A DNA stretch of 64,000 nucleotides from Clostridia bacterium (GTDB lineage Bacteria > Bacillota > Clostridia > TANB77 > CAG-508), in the NCBI GenBank assembly GCA_900770385.1, contig CAAGKK010000006.1, positions 1 to 64,000 on the forward strand, read 5' to 3'. The notes under the pieces were generated by a model, which worked only from the letters and a program-made list of their open reading frames with translations, was not told the origin of the DNA and ran no database searches. This document shows, piece by piece, positions 1 through 8,670 of the stretch (position 1 is its first letter; each line of letters opens with the position of its first letter). A program made the position numbers and the translations under genes.

Positions 1-946
1 CTATTATTATATCCCCTTTTAATGCTGGCCCTGCACCTTTTAATGCATTAGTAACTATTTCTGACAATGATTCTACTTTCACACTTGCTAATTTGGGACA
101 ATTATTGAATAATGTCATTTCCCCCCACATATCTATTATCTTTATACTTCTTCCCATTGTTACTGTTGTAAGCTCTGCGCAATTATTAAATGTTCCATAT
201 GCTCCATCTATTGTTACATTATCTCCTATTATTATATTTTTCACTGTACTACATGTGGTTCCCGAATTTATCGTTACTTTACTTGCAAATGTTAATGTTC
301 CTTCAAAATTTATATTAGATAAACTTACATTTGTTATTTTTACTTCTGTTCCATCGTCTCTTTTTACTATATTTGGTACTACTACATTTTGTAATAAATC
401 ATCTGTTCCTTTATATCCTATTATTGTACTTCCTTGTACTATCCAAAGCGATGAATCTCCTTCTACCCTTTCTAATTTATCTACATATGTTCCTATTTCT
501 CCTGTTTTTATGTCTATCATGTATTCTTTTCCATCTAATTTATCTGTCATCTTATAAAAGACTTTTGTACTTGTATAACTTACATTTTCTATATATTTTT
601 TATATTTTTTCTTTTGTAAGTCTTTTATTTCGTTGCTCATGTTTATTACATTTAATTTTCTACCTATTTTTAGTGAAATATAATCTAATTTTACATTTTC
701 ATGTATTTCTTGTAGTTTATGTTGTATAACTCCTTGCTTTACTCTTTCTATTATTCCACTTTTTGTAACTAACTGTACACTTACTAAAGACAAAATTAAT
801 AACACTATTATTGTTACAATTAATGCCAATAGTGTTACTCCCTTTTGGGTATTTTCTTTATGCTCTGGGCGGACAGAGGCATCCGCTTCTAGCTTATTTT
901 CTAAAATTATTGTGTTTATATTCGCAATTTTTTTAGAGTTTTTCAT
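1..946 (-). CDS. Prepilin-like surface protein with leucine-rich-repeat C-terminus (3' end cut by window edge)
   Basis: The frame is open from an ATG at 946 to the window edge (315 codons seen). Residues about 37-60 carry a type IV prepilin-like N-terminal methylation/transmembrane segment (QKGVTLLALIVTIIVLLIL), then a coiled region, a beta-rich region and BspA-like leucine-rich units (FNNCAELTTV, FNNCPKLASV). This suggests an exported, membrane-anchored or pseudopilin-like protein. The glutamate normally found at position 5 of the mature pilin is absent, so assembly into a pilus is uncertain. The leader before the cleavage site is unusually long (about 37 residues), and part of it (ADASVRPE) is encoded by a copy of the dispersed palindromic repeat. 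The start is supported by an AAGGAAGG purine stretch upstream. The domain reading is from motifs only. Confidence 0.75.
   Translation of the reverse strand, partial: MKNSKKIANINTIILENKLEADASVRPEHKENTQKGVTLLALIVTIIVLLILSLVSVQLVTKSGIIERVKQGVIQHKLQEIHENVKLDYISLKIGRKLNVINMSNEIKDLQKKKYKKYIENVSYTSTKVFYKMTDKLDGKEYMIDIKTGEIGTYVDKLERVEGDSSLWIVQGSTIIGYKGTDDLLQNVVVPNIVKRDDGTEVKITNVSLSNINFEGTLTFASKVTINSGTTCSTVKNIIIGDNVTIDGAYGTFNNCAELTTVTMGRSIKIIDMWGEMTLFNNCPKLASVKVESLSEIVTNALKGAGPALKGDIII
867..887. repeat. Copy of dispersed GC-rich palindrome inside a coding region
   Basis: The bases GGGCGGACAGAGGCATCCGC match the core of the repeats at 1049, 1133, 11311 and 59597. This copy lies inside the prepilin-like gene and is read in frame as part of its leader peptide. 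The following CCTACATATA flank is degenerate here (TTCTAGCTTA). Confidence 0.7.
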
Positions 947-1040
947 CTAGTTTTTCCTTCCTTCTTTTGTCTTTATTTTTTCTTACTTCATTTTATATTT
1001 AATTTTTATTTTTGGCAATATATTTTATTAAAATTTATAT

Positions 1041-1165
1041 ATTAGCACGGGCGGACACGGGGTTCCGCCCCTACATATATATTATTCATTTTTAATTTTT
1101 CATTATTAATTATTCATTTGATTTTTGTAGATGGGCAGAGGTATCCGCCCTTACATATATATTAC
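1041..1165. repeat. Paired palindromic element (REPIN-like) between prepilin gene and dnaE
   Basis: Two GC-rich hairpins, 1049-1070 (GGGCGGA...TCCGCCC) and 1133-1150 (GGGCAGA...TCCGCCC), flank an AT-rich spacer of about 62 bases built from ATTATTCATT and TTAATTTTTC units. Each hairpin is followed by a YTACATATATATTA flank. The whole unit, including the ATATTAGCA bases on its left, recurs almost unchanged at 59585-59735. The right flank supplies the last codons and stop of dnaE. The layout resembles REP doublets mobilised by RAYT transposases, but no such gene is in the window. Confidence 0.7.
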
Positions 1166-4100
1166 CTCTTCTTCTCCTATTAGTTCTTTAAATTCTTGTA
1201 ATATATCTTTTGTTAAATATATTGTTCCACAATTTAATGTTTGTTCTCCGTCGATTACTTGTACTTGTGTATTATTATATTCCCCATTAAAGAATTTTAA
1301 TGCTCCTCTTAATTGAGCTTTCTTACTATCTGACAAATTAGTAATATTTATTTTTAGTATTTTCTTTTCTTCTACTTTTAATTCTTTTATTTCTCTTGCT
1401 ACTATTTTTACATCTTCATCTTCTCTTATACTTAATCGTCCCTCTACTAGTACAACATTATCTGTTGTTAACAAATTAGATGCATTTTGGTATACACTTT
1501 CAAATACTATTATTTCTGCTGTTCCATATAAATCTTCTATTGAAACAAAAGCCATTAATTTATTACTTTTAGTATATTTTTTCTTTATGCTCGAAATAAT
1601 TCCCGCATACTTTATGTTTTGTCCATCTTTATATTTAGTTGTATTTCCTGTGCTGTCTAGTTCTTCTTTTATTTCTTTCATTTGCATTGTATTTATATTA
1701 GTAGCTTGTATTATTTGTTCTCTTATTTTCTCTAATGGATGTCCACTAATATATATACCAAGCATTTCTTTTTCCATAGATAATAATTCTTTATCTTCAT
1801 ATTCTTTTAATTCTATAAATGAATATTTCATTTCCTCCTTTTCTGCACTATCCATAGAAGTTAAATCGAACATTGTTACTTGGCCTTTGAAACTTCTTTT
1901 TGCTGAATTTTGTATAGTATCTATTATTCCTTCAAATGATGCTAATAATGTACTTCTAGTTTGCCCAAATTCATCAAATGCTCCTGCTTTTATTAAGCTT
2001 TCTATACATTTTTTGTTGACTGCTTCTTCTTGTATTCTTTCGCAGAAATCTGTAAAACTTTTATATTCGCCATTTTTATTTCTTTCTGATACGATACTGT
2101 CTACTACAGATATTCCAACATTTTTTATACTTCCTAGACCAAATCTAATTTTACCATTATCTACTGTAAATTTGGTAAAACTTTTATTAACATCTGGTTT
2201 TAATATTTCTATATTCATTCTTCTACATTCATCTATATATATAGGAATTTTATCTAAATTTCCCAAATAACTATTTAATGTAGCTGCCATAAATTCTTCT
2301 GGATAATATGCTTTTAAATATGCAGTTCTATATGATACAACTGCATATGCTGCTGCATGAGATTTATTAAATGCGTATTTAGCAAATTCTGCCATTTCGT
2401 CAAATATTTTATTTGCTGATTCTTCATCTATTCCATTTCTTATACAGCCAGGAATCACTACATTGCCTTCTTCATCAACTTGTCCATGAATAAAAATTTC
2501 TCTTTCTTTAGCCATTATATCTAGTTTCTTTTTTCCCATTGCACGACGAACCAAATCTGCTCTACCTAAAGAATATCCAGCTAAATCTCTAACTATTTGC
2601 ATAACCTGCTCTTGGTACACCATACAACCATATGTTACTTTAAGTATTGGTTCTAGTGATGGATGTGTATATACTGCATGTTCTGGATCTAATTTATTTT
2701 GTATATACCTTGGTATTTGATCCATAGGTCCTGGACGATACAAAGAAACACCAGCTATAATATCTTCTAGACTATCTGGCTTTAATTCTTTCATGAAATT
2801 GGTCATTCCAGCACTTTCGAATTGAAATATTCCTATAGTTTTTCCTTCTCCCCATAGTTTGTATACTTTTGGATCATTCATATTTGCATCAAAAGTTATA
2901 TCTATTCCTTTATTCTTTTTTACTAAGTTTACTGCATCTTGAATAACAGTAAGAGTTCTTAGGCCTAAAAAGTCCATTTTTAACAATCCTAATTCTTCTA
3001 AGATTGTCATTGTATATTGTGTTGATATTGCTCCATCATTTACATATAAAGGTACATATGTATCTACAGGATCTTTAGTAATAACCACTCCACATGCATG
3101 TGTTGAAGCCTGTCTTGGCATTCCTTCTAATCCAATTGCAATATCTAATAATTTATGAATTTCTTCATTACCTTCGTATAGTTCTCGTAATTCTCTATTT
3201 TGCTCCATTGCTTTTGATATAGTCATATGAACAGCAAATGGTACCATTTTTGCTAGTTTATCTGTTTCTGAATATGGAAAATCCAAAGCTCTTCCTACAT
3301 CTCTTATTACCATTCTTGCAGACATTGTACCAAAAGTAATAATTTGTGAAACATGGTCTCTTCCATATTTTCTTGCAACATAATCAATAACTTCTTGTCT
3401 TCTTTCATAGCAAAAGTCAACATCAAAGTCTGGCATACTAATTCTTTCTGGATTTAAAAATCTTTCAAATAGCAAATTATATTTTATTGGGTCTATATCT
3501 GTTATGCCTATAGCATATGCCACAATTGAACCAGCCCCAGATCCACGGCCAGGTCCTACTGGTATTCCTTGTAATTTTGCCCAATTTATAAAGTCCCACA
3601 CAATTAAGAAATAATCAACATATCCCATCTTTTTTATAACAGATATTTCATATTCCATTCTGTCTAATATTTCTTTTGGTGGTTCTTGTCCATATCTTTT
3701 TCTAATTCCTTCATCACATAGTTTTTTAAAATAGTCGTAATGAGTAGCAAATTCCTTTGGTACTTCATAGTTTGGCAATATTGTATGTCCAAATTCAAAT
3801 TCCACATTACATTTTTGAGCTATTTTTACTGTATTTTCTAATGCTTCTGGTAAGTTTGGAAAAAATCCCTTTACTTCTTCTGGACTTTTTATATAGAAAT
3901 CATTTGTTGCAAATCTCATTCTATCTGTATCAGACATTTTTTTACCTGTTTGAATACATAAAAGTACTTCATGATTATAAGCATCTTCTTTTCTTGTATA
4001 ATGAGCATCATTTGTTGCTACTAATGGAATATTTAATTTTCTAGATAATCCAACTAATTTTTGATTTACTAATGTTTGTTCTTTTAATGTGTTAGTTTGT

Positions 4101-4621
4101 ATTTCTAAATAATAGTCTTCACCAAATAAATTTTTATACCATAGTGCAATTTCTTCTGCTTTTTCCATATTTTCTTCTAAAATTGCTTGTGGTAAACTTC
4201 CTGCTAAACATGCACTACAACAAATTAGGTCCTCATGGTATTTTTCTAAAGTTTCTAAATCTATTCTTGGCTTATAATAATAACCTTCTGTAAATCCTAT
4301 TGATACTAATTTACTTAAGTTTTTATACCCATTATTATTTTTAGCAAGTAATATTAAATGATTATATTTATTATCAATTCCAGCTTCTTTATCAAATCTT
4401 GAGCGAGGAGCCACATACACTTCGCAACCTATTATTGGCTTAATTCCTTCTGCTTTACATGCTTTATAAAATTCAATTGCTCCATACATAACTCCATGGT
4501 CAGTAATAGCAATAGAATCCATTCCTAATTTCTTTGCTATTTTAGGCAATTCTTTTATTCTGTTTGCTCCATCTAATAAACTATACTCACTATGTATATG
4601 TAAGTGTACAAAATCTCCCAT
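1151..4621 (-). CDS. dnaE: DNA polymerase III subunit alpha (DnaE type)
   Basis: This is the catalytic subunit of a replicative DNA polymerase, about 1156 residues and close to the E. coli DnaE length. The N-terminal PHP domain opens with VHLHIHSEYSLLDGANR. The palm has the metal-binding PDFDVDF motif near residue 400 and a third acidic motif in KMDFLGLRTL. A helix-hairpin-helix region follows, then an OB-fold near residue 1000. No 3'-5' exonuclease insertion is present, so it is DnaE and not PolC. I chose the ATG at 4621 because AGGGAG lies at suitable spacing; an in-frame ATG 18 bases upstream at 4639 lacks this. The last codons and stop are encoded by the flank of a dispersed repeat. It is probably transcribed on its own, since a terminator follows the gene upstream. 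Confidence 0.97.
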   Translation of the reverse strand: MGDFVHLHIHSEYSLLDGANRIKELPKIAKKLGMDSIAITDHGVMYGAIEFYKACKAEGIKPIIGCEVYVAPRSRFDKEAGIDNKYNHLILLAKNNNGYKNLSKLVSIGFTEGYYYKPRIDLETLEKYHEDLICCSACLAGSLPQAILEENMEKAEEIALWYKNLFGEDYYLEIQTNTLKEQTLVNQKLVGLSRKLNIPLVATNDAHYTRKEDAYNHEVLLCIQTGKKMSDTDRMRFATNDFYIKSPEEVKGFFPNLPEALENTVKIAQKCNVEFEFGHTILPNYEVPKEFATHYDYFKKLCDEGIRKRYGQEPPKEILDRMEYEISVIKKMGYVDYFLIVWDFINWAKLQGIPVGPGRGSGAGSIVAYAIGITDIDPIKYNLLFERFLNPERISMPDFDVDFCYERRQEVIDYVARKYGRDHVSQIITFGTMSARMVIRDVGRALDFPYSETDKLAKMVPFAVHMTISKAMEQNRELRELYEGNEEIHKLLDIAIGLEGMPRQASTHACGVVITKDPVDTYVPLYVNDGAISTQYTMTILEELGLLKMDFLGLRTLTVIQDAVNLVKKNKGIDITFDANMNDPKVYKLWGEGKTIGIFQFESAGMTNFMKELKPDSLEDIIAGVSLYRPGPMDQIPRYIQNKLDPEHAVYTHPSLEPILKVTYGCMVYQEQVMQIVRDLAGYSLGRADLVRRAMGKKKLDIMAKEREIFIHGQVDEEGNVVIPGCIRNGIDEESANKIFDEMAEFAKYAFNKSHAAAYAVVSYRTAYLKAYYPEEFMAATLNSYLGNLDKIPIYIDECRRMNIEILKPDVNKSFTKFTVDNGKIRFGLGSIKNVGISVVDSIVSERNKNGEYKSFTDFCERIQEEAVNKKCIESLIKAGAFDEFGQTRSTLLASFEGIIDTIQNSAKRSFKGQVTMFDLTSMDSAEKEEMKYSFIELKEYEDKELLSMEKEMLGIYISGHPLEKIREQIIQATNINTMQMKEIKEELDSTGNTTKYKDGQNIKYAGIISSIKKKYTKSNKLMAFVSIEDLYGTAEIIVFESVYQNASNLLTTDNVVLVEGRLSIREDEDVKIVAREIKELKVEEKKILKINITNLSDSKKAQLRGALKFFNGEYNNTQVQVIDGEQTLNCGTIYLTKDILQEFKELIGEEEVIYM

Positions 4622-4690
4622 TATATTTCTCCCTAACATTTGTTGGTGCTATTATATAACATTTTTTTATAAAAATAAAGAAATTTCATA

Positions 4691-4735
4691 TAAAAAAAGT
4701 ACAATAGAGGGAAAACCCTTTATTGTACTTTTTTT
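4691..4735 (-). terminator. Intrinsic terminator of the lysozyme-like gene
   Basis: A strong stem pairs AAAAAAGTACAATA with TATTGTACTTTTTT around a nested AGGG/CCCT hairpin. Read leftward it ends in a T run. Its 5' arm overlaps the last codons of the gene ending at 4720. It separates that gene from dnaE. Confidence 0.85.
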
Positions 4736-5505
4736 ACTGCTTTCATTACTTGGCTCATTCTTCCGTACACTAAATCTACCCATGTTCCTGATGGACAGAA
4801 TTTTTTCTTAACTCCTGCTAATGTCTTTCCTCCGTAGAATTTTCCTCCTGGTGTTAAGTAATTATTGTGTAGTTTTTGTGCAGCCACTTCTAATCCTTGT
4901 TCTGTAGAAGAATAATGTATTAACTTACCTTTTGACATTAAACTTATATAGTTATGTGTTTTTCTGTGGTTTCCAGCAATGTTCCAACCAGATTCAGCTG
5001 AAATTAATCCACAGAAGAATATCTCATTTATTTGATATTTAGCACATAAATCATATATTGTATCTGCATTATTATAAAAGAATTTTGAAGTATCTTGTGA
5101 TAAATTCTTCATAACCTTTTTAAAATCTTCTTTTGATAAGCCTGTTCTTACTGTTAAGTCCATATTCTTACTTATTTTTACATTATTTACTGATATATTA
5201 TTTTCTGTTTTTTTAGTATTATTTGTGCTCTTTGTTTTTGCTTTTTGTTTTTTTTCTGTATTTTTTGTTTGTCTTGATGTTTCTTCTCCTCTTGAAGAAA
5301 CTTGTGCTATACTTCTTGTATAACTTGTTGTTATTGTTACTTTTTTATTTCTTTTTAATTTTTCTATGTTTTGTTCTTCTACAATTTTTATTTCTTTTAT
5401 TCTTTCTTTTGTTTCTGTTATGTTACTAGCTTCAACTGCATTACTTGCTAATGCAATACTTAATATTGCCATTGGAATTAATATTAATTCCTTTTTTAGT
5501 AACAT
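4720..5505 (-). CDS. Secreted lysozyme/glucosaminidase-like cell-wall protein
   Basis: The 261-residue protein has an N-terminal signal peptide (about residues 1-27, hydrophobic stretch ILIPMAILSIALA), a Lys/Thr-rich linker (about 50-110), and a C-terminal lysozyme-fold domain. The segment GLISAESGWN holds a likely catalytic glutamate, and the later G-x-FYGGKTLAGVKKKFCPSGTW fits glucosaminidase-type peptidoglycan hydrolases. Its likely role is cell-wall cleavage outside the membrane. The ATG at 5505 is not well served: the GGAGG sequence is about 29 bases upstream. The real start may therefore be a non-ATG codon nearer to it, such as an in-frame ATT. Hydrolase activity is inferred from motifs. 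Confidence 0.7.
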   Translation of the reverse strand: MLLKKELILIPMAILSIALASNAVEASNITETKERIKEIKIVEEQNIEKLKRNKKVTITTSYTRSIAQVSSRGEETSRQTKNTEKKQKAKTKSTNNTKKTENNISVNNVKISKNMDLTVRTGLSKEDFKKVMKNLSQDTSKFFYNNADTIYDLCAKYQINEIFFCGLISAESGWNIAGNHRKTHNYISLMSKGKLIHYSSTEQGLEVAAQKLHNNYLTPGGKFYGGKTLAGVKKKFCPSGTWVDLVYGRMSQVMKAVKKVQ

Positions 5506-5620
5506 TTTTTTCGATTCATACTCTATAATAATTCCTCCTTTTTTTAGAGCAACTATTTTATTATAGCATATTTTTACTACAATGTCAAATTTTGCATATT
5601 TTTTCTTGCTTATATATATT

Positions 5621-5657
5621 AAATCCCTAAAGGAAATATAACCTTTAGGGACTTTTC
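5621..5657 (-). terminator. Hairpin after murI
   Basis: The arms TCCCTAAAGG (5624-5633) and CCTTTAGGGA (5642-5651) form a perfect 10-base stem directly after the murI stop. The T tract on the leftward transcript is short, so termination strength is uncertain. Confidence 0.65.
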
Positions 5658-6428
5658 TTAAATTCTTTTTAATAATCTTTCCATCTTTTTTAGCTCTGTT
5701 TTTTCTACTATTTTTCTTCCTGAATAGTAGTATTCAACTGGCGTTTTTTGGCTTCCTTCCATATTTTTTTCAGAAAGTATTTGCTTTAATCTTTTTGCTA
5801 CTCCATATCCTCCATCTATAATTTGTACATTTTCTGGAAAAAGCTTTTTAAATACTGGTTTAAAAAATGGAAAATGTGTACATCCTAAAACTAATTCTGA
5901 GTATTCATCTAAATTGTATTTAGCAGTTTGTTCTTTTATATACTGTTCTACTTTAGGTGAATCAAATTCTTCTTTTTCTGCAAATTTCACAAGTTCTGGC
6001 ATTGCTAATAAATCAACACTTTTTTCTAGATCTACCTTTTTTAATAATCTTTTTAATTTTTCTTCTCTTACAGTAACAGGGGTTGCCATTAGTAAAACTT
6101 TTTTATCTTTTCTATTTTCCACTGCAGGCTTTGCTGCAGGTTCAATTCCTATTACTGGTATATTATAACTTTGCCTTGTTTCTTCTATTGCTATACTTGT
6201 AGCTGTATTGCAAGCTATTACTACTGCTTTTACATTTTTTGATATAAAAAAGTCCATTGCTTCTTTTACATATTCTTTTATTTCTTCATTTGTTTTAATT
6301 CCATATGGAACATTATCTGTATCTGCATAATATATGTATTTTTCATTTGGTAATACTTTTATTATTTGTGCCAAAACAGATAGTCCACCTATTCCCGAAT
6401 CAAATACTCCTATAGGTCTATCATCCAT
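5658..6428 (-). CDS. murI: Glutamate racemase
   Basis: It converts L-glutamate to D-glutamate for peptidoglycan precursor synthesis in the cytoplasm. At 256 residues it has the usual family length. Both catalytic cysteines are present: C73 in ACNTATS and C183 in LGCTHF. The N-terminal DSGIGGLSVL motif carries the conserved aspartate. The start has a good AGGAG site. The gene is bounded by a hairpin on its downstream side, and diacylglycerol-kinase-like and plsC genes lie upstream on the same strand. Confidence 0.97.
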   Translation of the reverse strand: MDDRPIGVFDSGIGGLSVLAQIIKVLPNEKYIYYADTDNVPYGIKTNEEIKEYVKEAMDFFISKNVKAVVIACNTATSIAIEETRQSYNIPVIGIEPAAKPAVENRKDKKVLLMATPVTVREEKLKRLLKKVDLEKSVDLLAMPELVKFAEKEEFDSPKVEQYIKEQTAKYNLDEYSELVLGCTHFPFFKPVFKKLFPENVQIIDGGYGVAKRLKQILSEKNMEGSQKTPVEYYYSGRKIVEKTELKKMERLLKRI

Positions 6429-6458
6429 TTTTTATCTCCTAATCCTCTATTATAACAT

Positions 6459-7325
6459 TTAACTCATAATTTCTTTTACAAGTTTTGAATCATTATATAT
6501 TGTAACAGCTTTTGGTAACACATCTATTACAAATCTATTTCCTACTAATTTCTCTCCATCAACATTGAATACTATATCTTCTTTTAATTCTAATTCAATA
6601 TGATTTGATTTAAATTTATGTACTTTTTTCTTTCCCTCATGTTTACCTTTTTTTAACTTTAGTAGTAATGGAATAATTTTTAATTTATTCATTTTTTCAA
6701 CAAAGTAAATATCTAAAATTCCATCTGTCAATGCTGATTTGGGTGCTATATTAAATCCACCTCCATAATGGCTTCCATTGCATATACTAATTATACTATA
6801 TTTACTTTCAAATGTTTTTACTTTTGTAAAAAATCGTATATTTTTAAATTTATAATGTATAAAAGTATATATTATACTAGCATTGTACAATTGATTTGTT
6901 GGAATCATTGTATTTCTAAAAAGATCTATATTATTTGCCACTTCTGCATCTAACCCTGTACATGCAACATTTATAAAATATGTATCATTTATTTTGCCTA
7001 AATCTATTTGAGTTTCACCTTCTGGTAATTTACAGATTGCTCTATAAGTATCGTTTCCAGAACCTGCTGGAATAACTCCCAGTTTATTCTTTGTTTCTAT
7101 TATTCCCGGCAAAGTTTTAGTTAAAGTTCCATCCCCACCAACTACATATATTACATTATTTCCATCTTTATATTCTTTTACAATATCTTCACTATTTATT
7201 TCTTCTGTTATATATTTAATTTCATAATCATAATTTCTTTTATCACATGCTTCTTTTATTTTTGGTACTATTTTTTTGCTTTTACCTTTTCCAGCTTTTT
7301 CGTTAATAATAAAAATATACTTCAT
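6459..7325 (-). CDS. Diacylglycerol/lipid kinase family protein
   Basis: The 288-residue protein belongs to the DagK/YegS lipid kinase family, which phosphorylates diacylglycerol or related lipids at the inner face of the membrane. The nucleotide-binding motif VVGGDGTL is near residue 63, followed by the GVIPAGSGND segment and a C-terminal beta-sandwich ending in DGEKLVGNRF. It starts 4 bases after the plsC stop, so the two form an operon that probably feeds phosphatidic acid into phospholipid synthesis. The exact substrate (diacylglycerol or undecaprenol) cannot be told from the sequence. Confidence 0.9.
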   Translation of the reverse strand: MKYIFIINEKAGKGKSKKIVPKIKEACDKRNYDYEIKYITEEINSEDIVKEYKDGNNVIYVVGGDGTLTKTLPGIIETKNKLGVIPAGSGNDTYRAICKLPEGETQIDLGKINDTYFINVACTGLDAEVANNIDLFRNTMIPTNQLYNASIIYTFIHYKFKNIRFFTKVKTFESKYSIISICNGSHYGGGFNIAPKSALTDGILDIYFVEKMNKLKIIPLLLKLKKGKHEGKKKVHKFKSNHIELELKEDIVFNVDGEKLVGNRFVIDVLPKAVTIYNDSKLVKEIMS

Positions 7326-7329
7326 AATT

Positions 7330-7908
7330 TTACTTCCTTATTAATTCTAATACTTCTTCTCTTAATTCTTCATTTGCTTCGTTTTTTTCTATGTTATTAA
7401 CATTTATTGCTTTTCCAAATTCTAAAGTAATGCCTCTTCTAAATAGCTTGTACTCACCTGTTAATGCAAATGGCACTATTGGAGTATTTGTTTTTTGAGC
7501 AATACGAATTGTCCCTTTTTTAAATGGTAATAAGTCTGCTTGTGTTCTGTTTCTGGTTCCTTCTGGAAATATTCCTACAGTTCCACCATTTTCTAAAATT
7601 CTTTCTGCTTGTAAAACAGCTGCTGGGTTCTTTTTGTTTCTATAAACTGGTATAAGACCTATTTGATTAAAAACTAAACCATGTATTCCTTTAAAAAGCT
7701 CGTCTTTTGCCATGTAATGTACTATTCTATTTGTTGATATCATTACAATTGTTGGATCTATTGCATTTATATGATTACCCGCAAAAATAACAGGACCTTC
7801 TTTTGGTATGTTCTCTTTTCCTATAACAATTGGTCTATATAATATTTTTAGCAATAACCAACAAATTCCTCTTAATATTCTATACAAATAATTCTTTTCT
7901 TTATTCAT
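7330..7908 (-). CDS. plsC: 1-acyl-sn-glycerol-3-phosphate acyltransferase
   Basis: It transfers an acyl group to lysophosphatidic acid to make phosphatidic acid. The 192-residue protein has the acyltransferase block I motif NHINAID (HX4D) near residue 47 and block III FPEGTR near residue 115, with a hydrophobic N-terminus that likely associates with the membrane. It is the first gene of a two-gene operon with the lipid kinase, with an AGGAG site 5-8 bases before the start. Confidence 0.93.
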   Translation of the reverse strand: MNKEKNYLYRILRGICWLLLKILYRPIVIGKENIPKEGPVIFAGNHINAIDPTIVMISTNRIVHYMAKDELFKGIHGLVFNQIGLIPVYRNKKNPAAVLQAERILENGGTVGIFPEGTRNRTQADLLPFKKGTIRIAQKTNTPIVPFALTGEYKLFRRGITLEFGKAINVNNIEKNEANEELREEVLELIRK

Positions 7909-8010
7909 ACTTTCTCCTATATTAAAATGATTATAACATATTTATACTTATTTTAATATAGTATTAAATAAGAAATTTCTACTATAGAAAAAATTATTTT
8001 CACAACAGTT

Positions 8011-8044
8011 TTCGACACATTTCTTCTTTAAAAACTTCTATAAT
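8011..8044 (+). promoter_or_regulatory. Spo0A-box promoter of the 46-residue peptide gene
   Basis: TTCGACA (8011-8017; reverse TGTCGAA, the 0A-box core) is followed after exactly 21 bases by a consensus -10 TATAAT (8039-8044). Spo0A-activated sigma-A promoters of the spoIIG type have a box at the -35 place with a long 21-22 base spacing, which this matches. The promoter reads into the small ORF at 8080. Confidence 0.6.
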
Positions 8045-8079
8045 AATATTTATTAAAGAGAACTTAAGGGGGAATTAAT

Positions 8080-8220
8080 ATGAAATTAATAAAAACTATA
8101 GCGATAGCTTGCATTGCAATGTTTTTTATCTCTACATATGATTTACTTTGTACTTCTGAATTTTCAATTTTAACTCCTAATATTAAAAGTTCAAGTGCAG
8201 TAGAAAACTCTTTAATATAA
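8080..8220 (+). CDS. Short putative exported peptide (46 residues)
   Basis: The ORF has a near-perfect ribosome binding site (AAGGGGGAA, 5 bases before ATG). Residues 1-20 form a signal-peptide-like segment (MKLIKTIAIACIAMFFIS), followed by a short polar tail ending SSAVENSLI. It stands alone on the plus strand between leftward genes, behind a Spo0A-box promoter, and ends before a bidirectional terminator. Size and layout recall precursor peptides of secreted signals such as Phr, but no Rap-type receptor gene is adjacent, so that role is a guess. I do not recognise the family. Confidence 0.65.
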   Translation: MKLIKTIAIACIAMFFISTYDLLCTSEFSILTPNIKSSSAVENSLI

Positions 8221-8261
8221 TTAATTTCAATAATTGTTATACTATAAAATTTGTAAACTCC

Positions 8262-8293
8262 AAAAAGGTAGAAATATTGTTTCTACCTTTTTC
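8262..8293. terminator. Bidirectional intrinsic terminator
   Basis: The arms AAAAAGGTAGAAA and TTTCTACCTTTTT form a perfect stem with a five-base loop and T runs on both strands. It serves the peptide gene on the plus strand and yraN on the minus strand; the yraN stop begins at its edge. Confidence 0.9.
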
Positions 8294-8661
8294 TATTTTG
8301 GTCTTTCTAAAATTGCTTGCTTTATATGATTTAGTTTATAAACTTTGTTCATTATATATATTTCTATTACATCAAATCTAATAGGTTCATCTTCCAAATT
8401 ATGAATGTATGTATAATATTGTGCAGTATTATAAATATGTTTCTTCTTTTTTGTATCTACAGCATCCTTTGGATTACCATATGCTTTACTTGTCCTTGAT
8501 TTTACTTCTATAAAAACTATTTCTTTTTTATCCAATGCTATTATATCTATTTCACCTTGTTTACTTTTAAAGTTTCTTTCTAATATTTTGTATTTTTCTT
8601 TTATTAAATATTGTGTGGCCATTTCTTCTCCACTTTTTCCTGTTTCATGTGATATGTACAT
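8293..8661 (-). CDS. yraN: YraN family (UPF0102) nuclease-like protein
   Basis: The 122-residue protein has the fold of Holliday-junction-resolvase-type endonucleases. The motifs GEIDIIA and FIEVKSR give the D...ExK active-site pattern of the PD-(D/E)XK family, and GEEMATQYL at the N-terminus is typical of YraN. The biochemical role of the family is not established. It sits directly downstream of dprA (9-base gap), the usual order comM-dprA-yraN, which links it to DNA uptake or repair. Confidence 0.92.
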   Translation of the reverse strand: MYISHETGKSGEEMATQYLIKEKYKILERNFKSKQGEIDIIALDKKEIVFIEVKSRTSKAYGNPKDAVDTKKKKHIYNTAQYYTYIHNLEDEPIRFDVIEIYIMNKVYKLNHIKQAILERPK

Positions 8662-8670
8662 TTTAACCTC

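Noticed and set aside
93..729. Plus-strand ORFs at 93-557 and 331-729
   Set aside because: They are antisense to the prepilin-like reading frame, which has a prepilin-type leader and repeat motifs; Ile/Leu-rich translations of AT-rich antisense DNA.
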